NCBI GenBank assembly: GCA_012520695.1
Contig: JAAYNU010000043.1
Coordinates: 1 to 12,793, forward strand
DNA: 12,793 nucleotides
DNA from: Erysipelothrix sp.
GTDB lineage: Bacteria; Bacillota_I; Bacilli_A; Erysipelotrichales; Erysipelotrichaceae
Direction of reading: 5' to 3'
Made by a program: the position numbers and the translations under genes. Shown in pieces: positions 1 through 6,456 of the stretch. Under the pieces are notes generated by a model, which saw only the letters and a list, made by a program, of their open reading frames with translations, was not told the DNA's origin and did not search any database. Position 1 is the first letter of the stretch, and each line of letters starts with the position of its first letter.

Positions 1-121
1 TATCAACAATATCAATGATCCAAAAAACATAAATAAGTAGTCAATATTAAAGCAATCTCATTAGATATATATCATATCACCATCATATTAATAAATAAAA
101 TCAGTACAGAATAACATAACA

Positions 122-144
122 AAACAGAGCCATACGCTCTGTTT
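122..144. terminator. Orphan hairpin, possible terminator
   Basis: Nine-base perfect stem (AAACAGAGC / GCTCTGTTT) around a 5-base loop CATAC. No T-run follows immediately on the + strand. On the - strand the stem is followed by a T-rich stretch (TTTTGTTATGTTATT). It may end a gene lying left of the window, but no gene end is visible. The rest of 1-250 is AT-rich and shows no ORF that looks coding. Confidence 0.4.
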
Positions 145-253
145 ACTACACCATGATAATATATATACTTGTATAATTTTTTTTGAAGAAGTAATAGATT
201 TAGCTGTACTTATCAGCGATTCCTCATGTTTCGACACACTATTATTACTCATT

Positions 254-269
254 CGTGAGTTATCTCACA
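254..269. promoter_or_regulatory. Crp/Fnr-like operator upstream of the GlcD-type gene
   Basis: The sequence CGTGA-GTTATC-TCACA matches the classical Crp-type site TGTGA-N6-TCACA at 9 of 10 defined bases. Crp/Fnr-family regulators of Bacillota such as ArcR are known to use Crp-like sites. The half-site TCACAT recurs at 291 and, inverted as ATGTGA, at 317, both at exact 26-base steps. The regulator is not in the window, so its identity is inference. Confidence 0.45.
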
Positions 270-289
270 TAGCGGGTAATTTTATTTTA

Positions 290-333
290 TTCACATTTAT
301 GTAAACCCTTTAACCGATGTGATACGCTTACAT
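290..333. promoter_or_regulatory. Two further dyads before the GlcD-type gene
   Basis: Dyad one is TTCACATTTATGTAAA (290-305), an imperfect inverted repeat with 7-base arms around TT. Dyad two is ATGTGATACGCTTACAT (317-333), with arms ATGTGA and TTACAT around 5 bases. Both reuse the TGTGA/TCACA half-site of the site at 254-269. The ribosome binding site is at 343-348. I could not assign a convincing -35/-10 pair, so whether these sites activate or repress is open. Confidence 0.35.
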
Positions 334-355
334 TCTAGTAAGAGGAGGATTTGTT

Positions 356-1714
356 ATGTTACCAATCAACGATAAAAAAAGAGTTTTCCTAGGAAATAAT
401 ATACCTAAAGAATACTTCAAAGATGACTATTTAAAAGAAATTAACCAAGCCCACGCACTGGTTAAAGTTATGAATGAGAACGAAGTTATTTCTCTGGTAA
501 AATATTCACACGAGAATGACTTAGGTATTATTGCGATAGGAGCAAATACCGGCCTATCAGGCGCTACCCATATCACAGGCAATGAAATTCTCATTGACCT
601 AAGTCTCATGAACAAGATACACGGACTCGACGAAGATACTATGACCCTAACGCTCGAACCCGGCGTTACACTCGAAGAAATTCAGCACTACGTTGAATCA
701 AGACATTTCTTTTACCCACCCGATCCAGGTTCAAAAAATTCAACCATCGGAGGAAACATCGCAACCAACGCTGGTGGTATGCGCGCCGTTAAATACGGCG
801 TTACACGCGACTATGTACGCGCAATTGATGTTATTCTTGCAGACGGAACCAAGTTAAACCTTGGTTCACTCAACATCAAGGACAGTTCTGGATATGATCT
901 TAAAGACCTATTCATCGGATCAGAAGGAACTCTAGGCATCACTACACTCATCAAACTCAAAGTTATCCCCTTACCCAAGTTTAAACGTTCTTATATTGCT
1001 GCATTCGAAAACCTTGTAAAGGCAACTGAATCAGTTTCAACCCTACTCCATAGAGGCATTGACCCAACTGCAGTAGAATTTTTCGAACGCGACATGATTT
1101 CAATGACAGAACACGATACCGGCATTACCCTACCAACACGAAAAGGACAATCATTCCTGCTCTTCACCCTAGATGGAGATTCCATCGAACATATTGATGC
1201 TCGTGCACAACTCCTCAAAACAGCGGTACTCGAACACGAATGCGTTGAATTTCTTGAACTATCTGATCCACAACTCGAAAAAGATGTTTGGCATCTAAGA
1301 GACAGTCTCTTAAAATCAGTTGTTAGTTACTCAGAACAAGTGACGATGGACGAAACTGTACCACTTAATGAAATCGCAACAATCTATGCATACACAAAAG
1401 AACTTGAAGAAGAATATAATGTTAAACTCATGAGCTTCGGACACGCAGGAGATGGGAACCTCCACACCTGCATTATTAGAGGCGATATCCAATCCGATGA
1501 AGAATGGAATAACAAGAAAGACATAATACTAGAGAAACTATACCAAAGAATCCACGACCTCGGCGGACTCCCATCAGCAGAACACGGAATCGGTATGATT
1601 AAACAAGACCACTTCTACCAAGTAATGGATCCCCACTACTTAGAGTTCATGAAAAAGATCAAAGATGTCTTTGATCCTAAAGGTCATATGAATCCTCATA
1701 AAGTAATGCGATAA
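356..1714 (+). CDS. FAD-binding 2-hydroxyacid oxidoreductase, GlcD / D-lactate dehydrogenase type
   Basis: A 452-residue flavoprotein of the VAO/PCMH family, expected to oxidise a 2-hydroxyacid such as D-lactate or glycolate to the 2-oxoacid in the cytoplasm or at the membrane face. The N-terminal FAD_binding_4 domain (about 35-205) shows GANTGLSGA (62-70), the glycine-rich flavin motif PPDPGSKNSTIGGN starting at 121, and GSEGTLGI (188-195). The C-terminal FAD-oxidase_C domain shows GHAGDGNLH (362-370), with putative metal or substrate histidines, and EHGIG (409-413). Length is typical of GlcD. The ATG is 8 bases after AGGAGG. No GlcE or GlcF subunit gene and no lactate permease is adjacent, so it appears to be a stand-alone enzyme. 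The exact substrate cannot be read from sequence. The gene ends in a strong terminator, so it is probably monocistronic. Confidence 0.9.
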   Translation: MLPINDKKRVFLGNNIPKEYFKDDYLKEINQAHALVKVMNENEVISLVKYSHENDLGIIAIGANTGLSGATHITGNEILIDLSLMNKIHGLDEDTMTLTLEPGVTLEEIQHYVESRHFFYPPDPGSKNSTIGGNIATNAGGMRAVKYGVTRDYVRAIDVILADGTKLNLGSLNIKDSSGYDLKDLFIGSEGTLGITTLIKLKVIPLPKFKRSYIAAFENLVKATESVSTLLHRGIDPTAVEFFERDMISMTEHDTGITLPTRKGQSFLLFTLDGDSIEHIDARAQLLKTAVLEHECVEFLELSDPQLEKDVWHLRDSLLKSVVSYSEQVTMDETVPLNEIATIYAYTKELEEEYNVKLMSFGHAGDGNLHTCIIRGDIQSDEEWNNKKDIILEKLYQRIHDLGGLPSAEHGIGMIKQDHFYQVMDPHYLEFMKKIKDVFDPKGHMNPHKVMR

Positions 1715-1727
1715 TCTTATGGCTTTA

Positions 1728-1770
1728 TTAAAAACTCAGCCTCACCACAATGGTGAGGCTGAGTTTTTAA
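1728..1770. terminator. Strong bidirectional terminator
   Basis: A perfect 20-base stem (1728-1747 with 1751-1770) around the loop CAA. The GC core GCCTCACCA is flanked by A-runs on the left and T-runs on the right, so it should work in both directions. It lies 13 bases after the oxidoreductase stop. It would also stop minus-strand transcription leaving the insertion sequence. Confidence 0.93.
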
Positions 1771-1906
1771 TCGAGCTGCGCTATCCTAATATAAACCTAA
1801 AGTTTATTTGATAGTGCTACATTATAGGTATTGTTTCTATATTGTATCCTAGATATGTAAAATCTCAGTATACTTGGAATACTTCTCTAAATCTTGATTA
1901 CTGAAA

Positions 1907-1969
1907 TGTCAACACTTTAGTGGACGAAATTTATATGGAGTTTATTGGAATGGCAACACTTATATAGAC
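1907..1969. repeat. Left end of the IS with two tandem copies of the end motif
   Basis: The outer copy TGTCAACACTTTAGTGGAC (1907-1925) and the inner copy TGGCAACACTTATATAGAC (1951-1969) agree at 14 of 19 positions. The OrfB stop codon (1960-1962) lies inside the inner copy. In transposase orientation this is the right end of the element. Confidence 0.6.
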
Positions 1970-2829
1970 AAATTAATAATAGAATGTTGCTTGTATTCTA
2001 ATGGTGTTTTATACTCCAATGCTGCATGAAGCCTCTTGGAATTAAACCACTCAACATATTTACCGAACTCACAATCCAATTCTTCAAGTGTTGAGAAAAT
2101 ATGCTTTCTGACAAACTCTGTTTTGATCGTCTTGAATTGTGTCTCAGCGACGGCATTGTCGTAAGGGTTACCCTTACGACTTAACGACCGTTTAATCCCA
2201 AATGTTGATAAGACATCATCAATTAAATAATTATCGAATTCACTTCCTCTATCGGAGTGAAAGTACTTAATGTTACCTAAATTTGAATGTATCTTCGCAA
2301 ACGCCCTGTGAACCAGTTCGGCGTTTTTCTTTTGCCCACAACTATATCCAACGATTTCACGATTGTGTAAATCAATGATGGTGCAGATGTAATTCCAAGT
2401 ATGACCTACTCTTACATACGTTAAATCACTGACTACTACTTCAAACTGCTGACGATCATCAAACTCCCGATTGACTGCATTTGTTGTAGTACTTTCATTG
2501 ACCTTTGATTTGTATGGGCGATATTTCTTGTTGGTATAAACCGATACTAGGTTATTGTCACGCATGATTCGTGATATACGTCTACGGGATAAGATAACTC
2601 CTTCGCGTGTCAGTACAGCCTTTATTTTTCGTGTACCATAGATTCCATGACTGTCATAGAATACCTCGGTGACTTTCTCGGCGTATTCATCAACTTTCTC
2701 ACTTGAATCCACGTAGGTATAAACGCCTTGTCTACTAACGTTTAGAATGTTGCACATTGCTGATATGGGATACTTACGGCGATTTGATCGGATGAGTTTT
2801 ACTTTCGTGCCATAATCAGCGCCGCTTGC
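1960..2829 (-). CDS. IS3-family transposase OrfB (DDE integrase core)
   Basis: Catalytic part of the transposase. Numbered from the first ATG of this frame (2757), it has an HTH_21-like region with YGTRKI (about 40-45), then the rve integrase core with D111 (SDLTY), D169 (HSDRG) and E205 (NAVAET). Spacing D169-E205 is the diagnostic 35 residues, so the active site is complete. The frame stays open upstream of that ATG and continues through TKVKLIRSNRRKYPISAM, which is conserved-looking OrfB sequence. I therefore give the span that would be translated after -1 frameshifting at 2829-2835 (289 codons). The ATG at 2757 has no good ribosome binding site. The OrfAB fusion would be about 372 residues. 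Confidence 0.85.
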   Translation of the reverse strand, partial: ASGADYGTKVKLIRSNRRKYPISAMCNILNVSRQGVYTYVDSSEKVDEYAEKVTEVFYDSHGIYGTRKIKAVLTREGVILSRRRISRIMRDNNLVSVYTNKKYRPYKSKVNESTTTNAVNREFDDRQQFEVVVSDLTYVRVGHTWNYICTIIDLHNREIVGYSCGQKKNAELVHRAFAKIHSNLGNIKYFHSDRGSEFDNYLIDDVLSTFGIKRSLSRKGNPYDNAVAETQFKTIKTEFVRKHIFSTLEELDCEFGKYVEWFNSKRLHAALEYKTPLEYKQHSIINLSI

Positions 2830-3077
2830 TTTAAAATATCATTTTCCATCTTTAGCTGTCTGTTTTCTTTCTCAAGTTCAATGAGTCGGTTTTCTTCAGG
2901 AGTTCTATTCTCAGATGCCTTAAATGAACCACTCTTGTTGTAGCGCTTAATCCATCCGTAGATCACAGATGCATGAAGGTCGTACTCTCGCTCGATATTC
3001 AGGACGGGCTTGCCGCTGTTATAAAGCTCAACGATTTGCTTCTTGAAATCCTCACTATATCTTTTTCTAGTCTTACT
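2799..3077 (-). CDS. IS3-family OrfA (HTH protein) without a usable start codon
   Basis: Ninety-two codons read SKTRKRYSEDFKKQIVEL onward: an HTH_Tnp_1 domain (about 3-48, with LHASVIYGWIKRY), then a leucine-zipper-like coil (LIELEKENRQLKMENDILKQ, about 65-84). This is the typical OrfA layout and length, and the protein binds the IS ends. However, the frame runs upstream only to TAA at 3095-3093 and contains no ATG, GTG or TTG before codon 38. A ribosome binding site (GAGGA, 3086-3082) is followed by AACAT-AGTAAG where ATG-AGT-AAG would be expected, consistent with loss of one G. If so, OrfA and the fusion transposase are poorly made or not made. Confidence 0.75.
   Translation of the reverse strand, partial: SKTRKRYSEDFKKQIVELYNSGKPVLNIEREYDLHASVIYGWIKRYNKSGSFKASENRTPEENRLIELEKENRQLKMENDILKQAALIMARK
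2829..2835 (-). other. -1 ribosomal frameshift heptamer T TTA AAG
   Basis: In the OrfA frame the minus strand reads ATT TTA AAG CAA. Slippage of both tRNAs by -1 gives TTT AAA and continues GCA AGC GGC in the OrfB frame, exactly as needed for an OrfAB fusion. The heptamer fits the X XXY YYZ rule and lies 10 codons before the OrfA stop. IS3 elements are known to use such a step, more often with A AAA AAG. Confidence 0.7.
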
Positions 3078-3096
3078 ATGTTCCTCGCTTTCTTAC

Positions 3097-3126
3097 ATTA
3101 TAGTATGTCTATTAAGAAAGTGTCAT
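3097..3126 (-). promoter_or_regulatory. Transposase promoter
   Basis: On the minus strand, ATGACA (3126-3121) and a perfect TATAAT (3102-3097) are spaced by 18 bases. The -35 lies in the terminal repeat. Predicted start of transcription is near 3090, just before the GAGGA ribosome binding site, which supports translation starting near 3078. Confidence 0.6.
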
Positions 3127-3141
3127 CTAAAGTGTAGCCCA
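3106..3141. repeat. Right end of the IS
   Basis: Read on the minus strand, the outer motif TGGGCTACACTTTAGATGAC is followed at once by ACACTTTCTTAATAGACA, which resembles the inner copy at the other end (ACACTT and TAGACA shared). The transposase promoter's -35 lies within this end. Confidence 0.6.
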
Positions 3142-3221
3142 TCCAAACTACCATTACTCAGTAGTGAAAGAAACACTCCAGAAAGTTTAAGCCAAGTTTT
3201 CTTTTTGTGAAGAGGTATCCC

Positions 3222-3252
3222 TTATTACCTATGATACAATTATAGGTAATAA
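3222..3252 (+). promoter_or_regulatory. Promoter enclosed in an 11-bp inverted repeat
   Basis: TTATTACCTAT (3222-3232) and ATAGGTAATAA (3242-3252) are perfect inverted repeats around a 9-base spacer. The spacer holds TACAAT (3235-3240), preceded by TG at 3232-3233, making an extended -10 element (TGATACAAT). A protein bound to the dyad would cover the promoter, so it is a candidate operator for the membrane-protein gene at 3345. The leader would be about 100 bases. No good -35 is present. Confidence 0.5.
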
Positions 3253-3344
3253 GCGATAGAAATAATTTCCTCCAGGTATTACACTGAATCATCTAAACTG
3301 ATTAGAACAATATAAAACATAGACACGCAGGAAGGACGACCATA

Positions 3345-3863
3345 ATGTTAAAAGAAAAAGACCTAAGCCAAATATTTAAAGATATGGCGTTCTACACAAT
3401 TTCACTATTAGTAATTATATTCAGTTACTTCATATTGATTAGACGAACATTGTATGTTCCTTTCATTACAGATGCAATCAATGCATCTAGTTTTTCGTCC
3501 TTACTCATTCTAGTGTTTTTCCCATTTGTAGTATCTTTTATTCCCATTGCCTTCAAATTTTTTGGGACAAAAACTCCAGCAGTCAAAAAACACTCATTAA
3601 TAAAAATTTCGATCACACTACTAATTACATTCATATTAGCGATCTCTATAGATAAAATTGAAGCACTAGTATCAAACAGAGATACAGTCGTCACAACATC
3701 CAATTGGATGGAACCCTCAATCCCTGTTTTCGCAAAGGATCGCGATCGCGGAACTAACTTTACGTGGCTTAAAATCTCTATGACACTGTTTCAAATCTCA
3801 TATATCACTGTAGAACTTGTAGACATCACACACAAGATACCAGAAGAAGATACCGTACATTAA
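3345..3863 (+). CDS. Unrecognised membrane protein
   Basis: A 172-residue protein of unknown function; I recognise no family. A short charged N-terminus is followed by hydrophobic segments at about 15-33, 47-72 and 84-103, and possibly a weaker one at about 141-158. That makes it an integral membrane protein with three, perhaps four, spans. The loop at about 104-140 is polar and rich in D, R, T and N. The start is supported by AGGAAGGA 8 bases upstream. It lies just downstream of the insertion sequence and upstream of the esterase, with 68 bases and a separate candidate promoter between them, so it need not be co-transcribed with the esterase. The dyad over its promoter suggests a regulated gene. 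Confidence 0.7.
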   Translation: MLKEKDLSQIFKDMAFYTISLLVIIFSYFILIRRTLYVPFITDAINASSFSSLLILVFFPFVVSFIPIAFKFFGTKTPAVKKHSLIKISITLLITFILAISIDKIEALVSNRDTVVTTSNWMEPSIPVFAKDRDRGTNFTWLKISMTLFQISYITVELVDITHKIPEEDTVH

Positions 3864-3880
3864 ACTCAGTGCATATTCAC

Positions 3881-3909
3881 TTGAAAATTCACTAATAATA
3901 CATCATACT
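3881..3909 (+). promoter_or_regulatory. Candidate promoter of the esterase gene
   Basis: TTGAAA (3881-3886) and CATACT (3904-3909) are spaced by 17 bases. This predicts transcription starting near 3916 and a short leader before AGGAGG (3920-3925). Confidence 0.45.
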
Positions 3910-3931
3910 TAAATCACACAGGAGGTATTAT

Positions 3932-4687
3932 ATGGCAATACTACATCTAGATTATATGTCCATAGCGATTGGACACTCTTTATCAGTACGTGTTTATTTA
4001 CCCCATGATCATATTGATTACGCCGCAAATAAGTACATCAATGCAGAGCCAATGAAGACACTCTATTTACTCAACGGTTTTCATGGTAATGAGAATGACT
4101 GGCTTTACCTTGGAGAAATCATTGAACTTTTCAGACAACATAATATTGCGGTCATCATGCCTGCAGGTCTCAATAGTTTCTACATCGATAACCAAGACAG
4201 AGGTGCGAAGTTCGGTGAATTGATTGGAAAAGAATTGGTTGATGTCACCCGTCGTATGTTTAATCTATCCACAAAACGTGAAGATACATGGATTGCTGGA
4301 TTATCAATGGGAGGCTACGGAGCCCTGAGAAACGGACTTTACTATAACGATGTGTTCTCTGTTGTCGGTGCATTCTCACCCGCAGTTCTTTCAGAAGATT
4401 TATTGAAACAAACCGGAGGAATCATTAACGGATTCAATTATAATCGCTTATTCAGTCAAGACGACATTGATTTATTCGAACTCGCATCCACAATCAAGGA
4501 TCAAATTCCAGAAATTTATATCGCATGCGGAACAGAGGACTTCCTCATTGAACCCAATCGCGCATTTCATACACACCTCGATTCATTAGGAATCAACCAT
4601 ACCTATGTCGAAGGAACAGGAAACCATGACTTTGTTTACTGGAGAAAACACATTAAGGAATTTGTCGCTTACGCAACAAACCTTTAA
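3932..4687 (+). CDS. Alpha/beta-hydrolase esterase, EstA / esterase D type
   Basis: A 251-residue cytoplasmic serine hydrolase of the esterase D-like family, which includes tributyrin esterases and S-formylglutathione hydrolases. The nucleophile elbow GLSMGG (123-128) gives Ser125. The oxyanion segment is NGFHGNENDW (48-57). The likely acid is Asp203 (CGTEDFL) and the base His232 (GNHDF), in the right order and spacing for the fold. No signal peptide is seen. The ATG follows AGGAGG by 6 bases. A terminator follows directly, so this is probably a single-gene unit. The substrate is uncertain: short-chain acyl esters are the family norm in Bacillota. Confidence 0.85.
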   Translation: MAILHLDYMSIAIGHSLSVRVYLPHDHIDYAANKYINAEPMKTLYLLNGFHGNENDWLYLGEIIELFRQHNIAVIMPAGLNSFYIDNQDRGAKFGELIGKELVDVTRRMFNLSTKREDTWIAGLSMGGYGALRNGLYYNDVFSVVGAFSPAVLSEDLLKQTGGIINGFNYNRLFSQDDIDLFELASTIKDQIPEIYIACGTEDFLIEPNRAFHTHLDSLGINHTYVEGTGNHDFVYWRKHIKEFVAYATNL

Positions 4688-4692
4688 TCAAA

Positions 4693-4722
4693 CACCACTC
4701 TACAGAGTGGTGCTTTTCTTTT
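4693..4722 (+). terminator. Terminator of the esterase gene
   Basis: Eight-base stem CACCACTC / GAGTGGTG around TACA, followed by CTTTTCTTTT. It starts 5 bases after the esterase stop. Confidence 0.9.
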
Positions 4723-4730
4723 ATCGCATT

Positions 4731-4757
4731 AAAAAAGCAGTAGGATACACCTACTGC
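4731..4757 (-). terminator. Terminator of the PAP2 gene, overlapping its stop codon
   Basis: On the minus strand GCAGTAGG / CCTACTGC form an 8-base stem around TGTAT, followed by six T. The 5' arm contains the TAG stop codon of the PAP2 gene. It lies back to back with the esterase terminator. Confidence 0.9.
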
Positions 4758-5293
4758 CTGATTACTTTCCTATAAATAACTTTCGTCTTCTCAATAATCT
4801 GATCCTGATATAACTTCAATAACATCGCAATCGCGACACCCGTGAAGAAACCAAACAAGACATCCGATGGATAATGAACGAAGAGATACACTCTTGAGAA
4901 CGCCATCAACAATGCCAAGACCATAATCACTTTTCTAAACTTTACTTTATTAAAGTAGAACACAAACGCTACCGCAATGGATGATGCCGCATGACCCGAA
5001 GGAAATGATGAACCACCCGGAGCTTTGATGAGAAGCTCAACAGTATCATATGTGATGAATGGGCGAGGACGCATAATCATCGGCTTCATAATGACCGAAA
5101 CAATCAATAACTCAATTGCGAGTGCTATGAACGCAAGATATGCAGCACGCCTCGTCTTTTTGAAGCACGCGAATATGAAAATCATGGCGAACCAAATCTC
5201 ACCATGATTTCCCAAGACTGTGAAATACTTAAAGAAGTAATCTAAGAAAGGGATTCTTAATGACTGAATCCAGAATAATACCTTAACATCCAT
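4751..5293 (-). CDS. PAP2-superfamily membrane lipid phosphatase
   Basis: A 180-residue integral membrane phosphatase. All three catalytic motifs are present: K70-x6-R77-P78 (KPMIMRPRP), P98-S-G-H101 (SFPSGH) and S133-R134-x5-H140-x3-D144. His101 and His140 are the expected phosphoryl-transfer and acid-base residues. Five or six hydrophobic segments surround them. Such proteins dephosphorylate undecaprenyl pyrophosphate or phosphatidylglycerol phosphate at the outer membrane face; which one cannot be decided here. The ribosome binding site is AGGTGA before ATG. It follows the metal permease gene by 47 bases with no terminator between, so read-through from the metal operon is possible, although it also has a candidate promoter of its own. 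Confidence 0.9.
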   Translation of the reverse strand: MDVKVLFWIQSLRIPFLDYFFKYFTVLGNHGEIWFAMIFIFACFKKTRRAAYLAFIALAIELLIVSVIMKPMIMRPRPFITYDTVELLIKAPGGSSFPSGHAASSIAVAFVFYFNKVKFRKVIMVLALLMAFSRVYLFVHYPSDVLFGFFTGVAIAMLLKLYQDQIIEKTKVIYRKVIRQ

Positions 5294-5309
5294 GCTATCA
5301 CCTGAGACT

Positions 5310-5318
5310 ATTCTACCA
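5310..5318 (-). promoter_or_regulatory. Candidate extended -10 of the PAP2 gene
   Basis: On the minus strand TGGTAGAAT contains TAGAAT with an upstream TG. No good -35 is visible. It lies in the 47-base gap after the permease stop. Confidence 0.35.
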
Positions 5319-5340
5319 AAAAGACAGTGAAAATCATATG

Positions 5341-6456
5341 CTAGCGATCAAATATTCGATCCGCTTCCGCAATACTGCGAGAACGACCCCTCTCAGTTAA
5401 GAAAATCTGACGATCTTTCAGTTCAACTAAGTCTTTAGCTTTCAAATCCTTAACGACGCGTTCAATCTTCGAACGAGACCAGTTCAAATGAGCATCAATG
5501 GTATCAAGGCCTGATTCAATCAGTGCATCCTCATCATCTTCATGTGAATATAAATGGAAGAGAACTGTTGTTTCCGCAAATTCTTTTCGTTGGTTTCTAC
5601 GCATGATTTGCGTTGAAATCAACCCTTCTCTCGGAGAGAATAAATAAACAAACGTGAATGATAATCCCGTAACGACTGCCATACTTCCCGAGATTGAGAC
5701 ATTAAGCCCAAATGCTAAGAAGAATCCCGCAATCGCATTGAATATGGCGAAACCAGAACTGATGAACATCAACTTCTTAAGATCATGCGTTAAAAGATAC
5801 GCAGTCAAAGGAGGCCCAATCATAAACGCAATCACAAGAATGGAACCAACTGCTGAGAAGGCACCCACTGCTGTAATTGAAATAAGACTCATTAAGGCAT
5901 AGTGAATTAGTACAGGAGAGAACCCTAAGGTAGCTGATAATAAAGCGTCAAAACTCGAGAGCTTTAATTCCTTATAGAAGATGACCACAAATAGGAAATC
6001 GATGATTAAAATGATTCCCATCGTGAATAAACTCCGCGGGATACTCAGACCCAAAAACATCATGCGATCAAAAGGCGCAAACGATAACTCACCCAAGAGA
6101 ACCGCATCCGTATCAATATGAACCGATCCCGCATAACGCGAAATTAAGATAATAGCGATACTGAATAATAAGGGGAATATCACACCAATCGAAGCTTCTT
6201 CAGATAAGAGTTTCGTACTCTGGAGTGCTTCAATCAAGTATACAGTAACAACGCCCATTAAAGAGGCACCAAAGATTAACCATGGTGAATTCATATCTTC
6301 AGTAATAAAGAATGCTATCACAATACCAAGTAAGATCGTGTGCGTAATCGCATCACTCATCATAGCCATCTTCTTAAGAACTAAGAAGACACCTAAGAGA
6401 GAACACGACAAGGCTACCACAATCGCAATCAATACAATATCAAAGGACGGATTCAT
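5341..6456 (-). CDS. Metal ABC transporter permease 2 (TroD-like) with C-terminal winged-helix-like tail
   Basis: A 371-residue subunit of a Mn/Fe/Zn importer of the ABC-3 family (PF00950). Residues about 7-275 are the permease domain with eight or nine hydrophobic segments, the N-terminal MMSDAITHTILLGI (32-45) and VGSILVIAFMIGPPLTAYLL (203-222), which contains the typical small-residue and double-proline pattern. Residues about 276-371 are cytoplasmic and polar. They read like a winged helix: TTVLFHL (296-302), TIDAHLNW (319-326), recognition-helix-like SRSKIERVVKDLKAKDLV (327-344), then wing and LTERGRSRS (353-361). This matches LTEKGRDEA of the DtxR regulator in the same operon. The ATG overlaps the stop of permease 1 (ATGA), so translation is coupled; AAAGGGGG is the ribosome binding site. 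Whether the tail binds DNA is unknown. Confidence 0.88.
   Translation of the reverse strand: MNPSFDIVLIAIVVALSCSLLGVFLVLKKMAMMSDAITHTILLGIVIAFFITEDMNSPWLIFGASLMGVVTVYLIEALQSTKLLSEEASIGVIFPLLFSIAIILISRYAGSVHIDTDAVLLGELSFAPFDRMMFLGLSIPRSLFTMGIILIIDFLFVVIFYKELKLSSFDALLSATLGFSPVLIHYALMSLISITAVGAFSAVGSILVIAFMIGPPLTAYLLTHDLKKLMFISSGFAIFNAIAGFFLAFGLNVSISGSMAVVTGLSFTFVYLFSPREGLISTQIMRRNQRKEFAETTVLFHLYSHEDDEDALIESGLDTIDAHLNWSRSKIERVVKDLKAKDLVELKDRQIFLTERGRSRSIAEADRIFDR

Larger units (their letters stand above)
1907..3141 (-). mobile_element. IS3-family insertion sequence, about 1.24 kb
   Basis: Boundaries are placed by matching ends that begin TG and contain ACACTTTAG-NN-GAC: left TGTCAACACTTTAGTGGAC, right (reverse complement) TGGGCTACACTTTAGATGAC. 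The element encodes OrfA and OrfB on the minus strand, as in IS3 elements. No clear target-site duplication flanks these ends (left GAAA, right TCCA), so the edges are accurate only to a few bases or the copy is old. It sits between the GlcD-type gene's terminator and the promoter region of the next gene and interrupts no recognisable gene. Confidence 0.85.

Noticed and set aside
172..177. Perfect TATAAT as a promoter of the GlcD-type gene
   Set aside because: No -35 at the right distance and almost 180 bases of non-coding DNA follow, in a very AT-rich stretch where TATAAT arises easily.
427..615. Minus-strand ORF inside the GlcD-type gene, and similar antisense ORFs elsewhere (991-1218, 3425-3703, 5025-5207, 5654-5902, 7315-7548, 7847-8119, 9962-10279)
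   Set aside because: They lie opposite well-supported genes, lack ribosome binding sites and domain-like sequence, and look like shadows.
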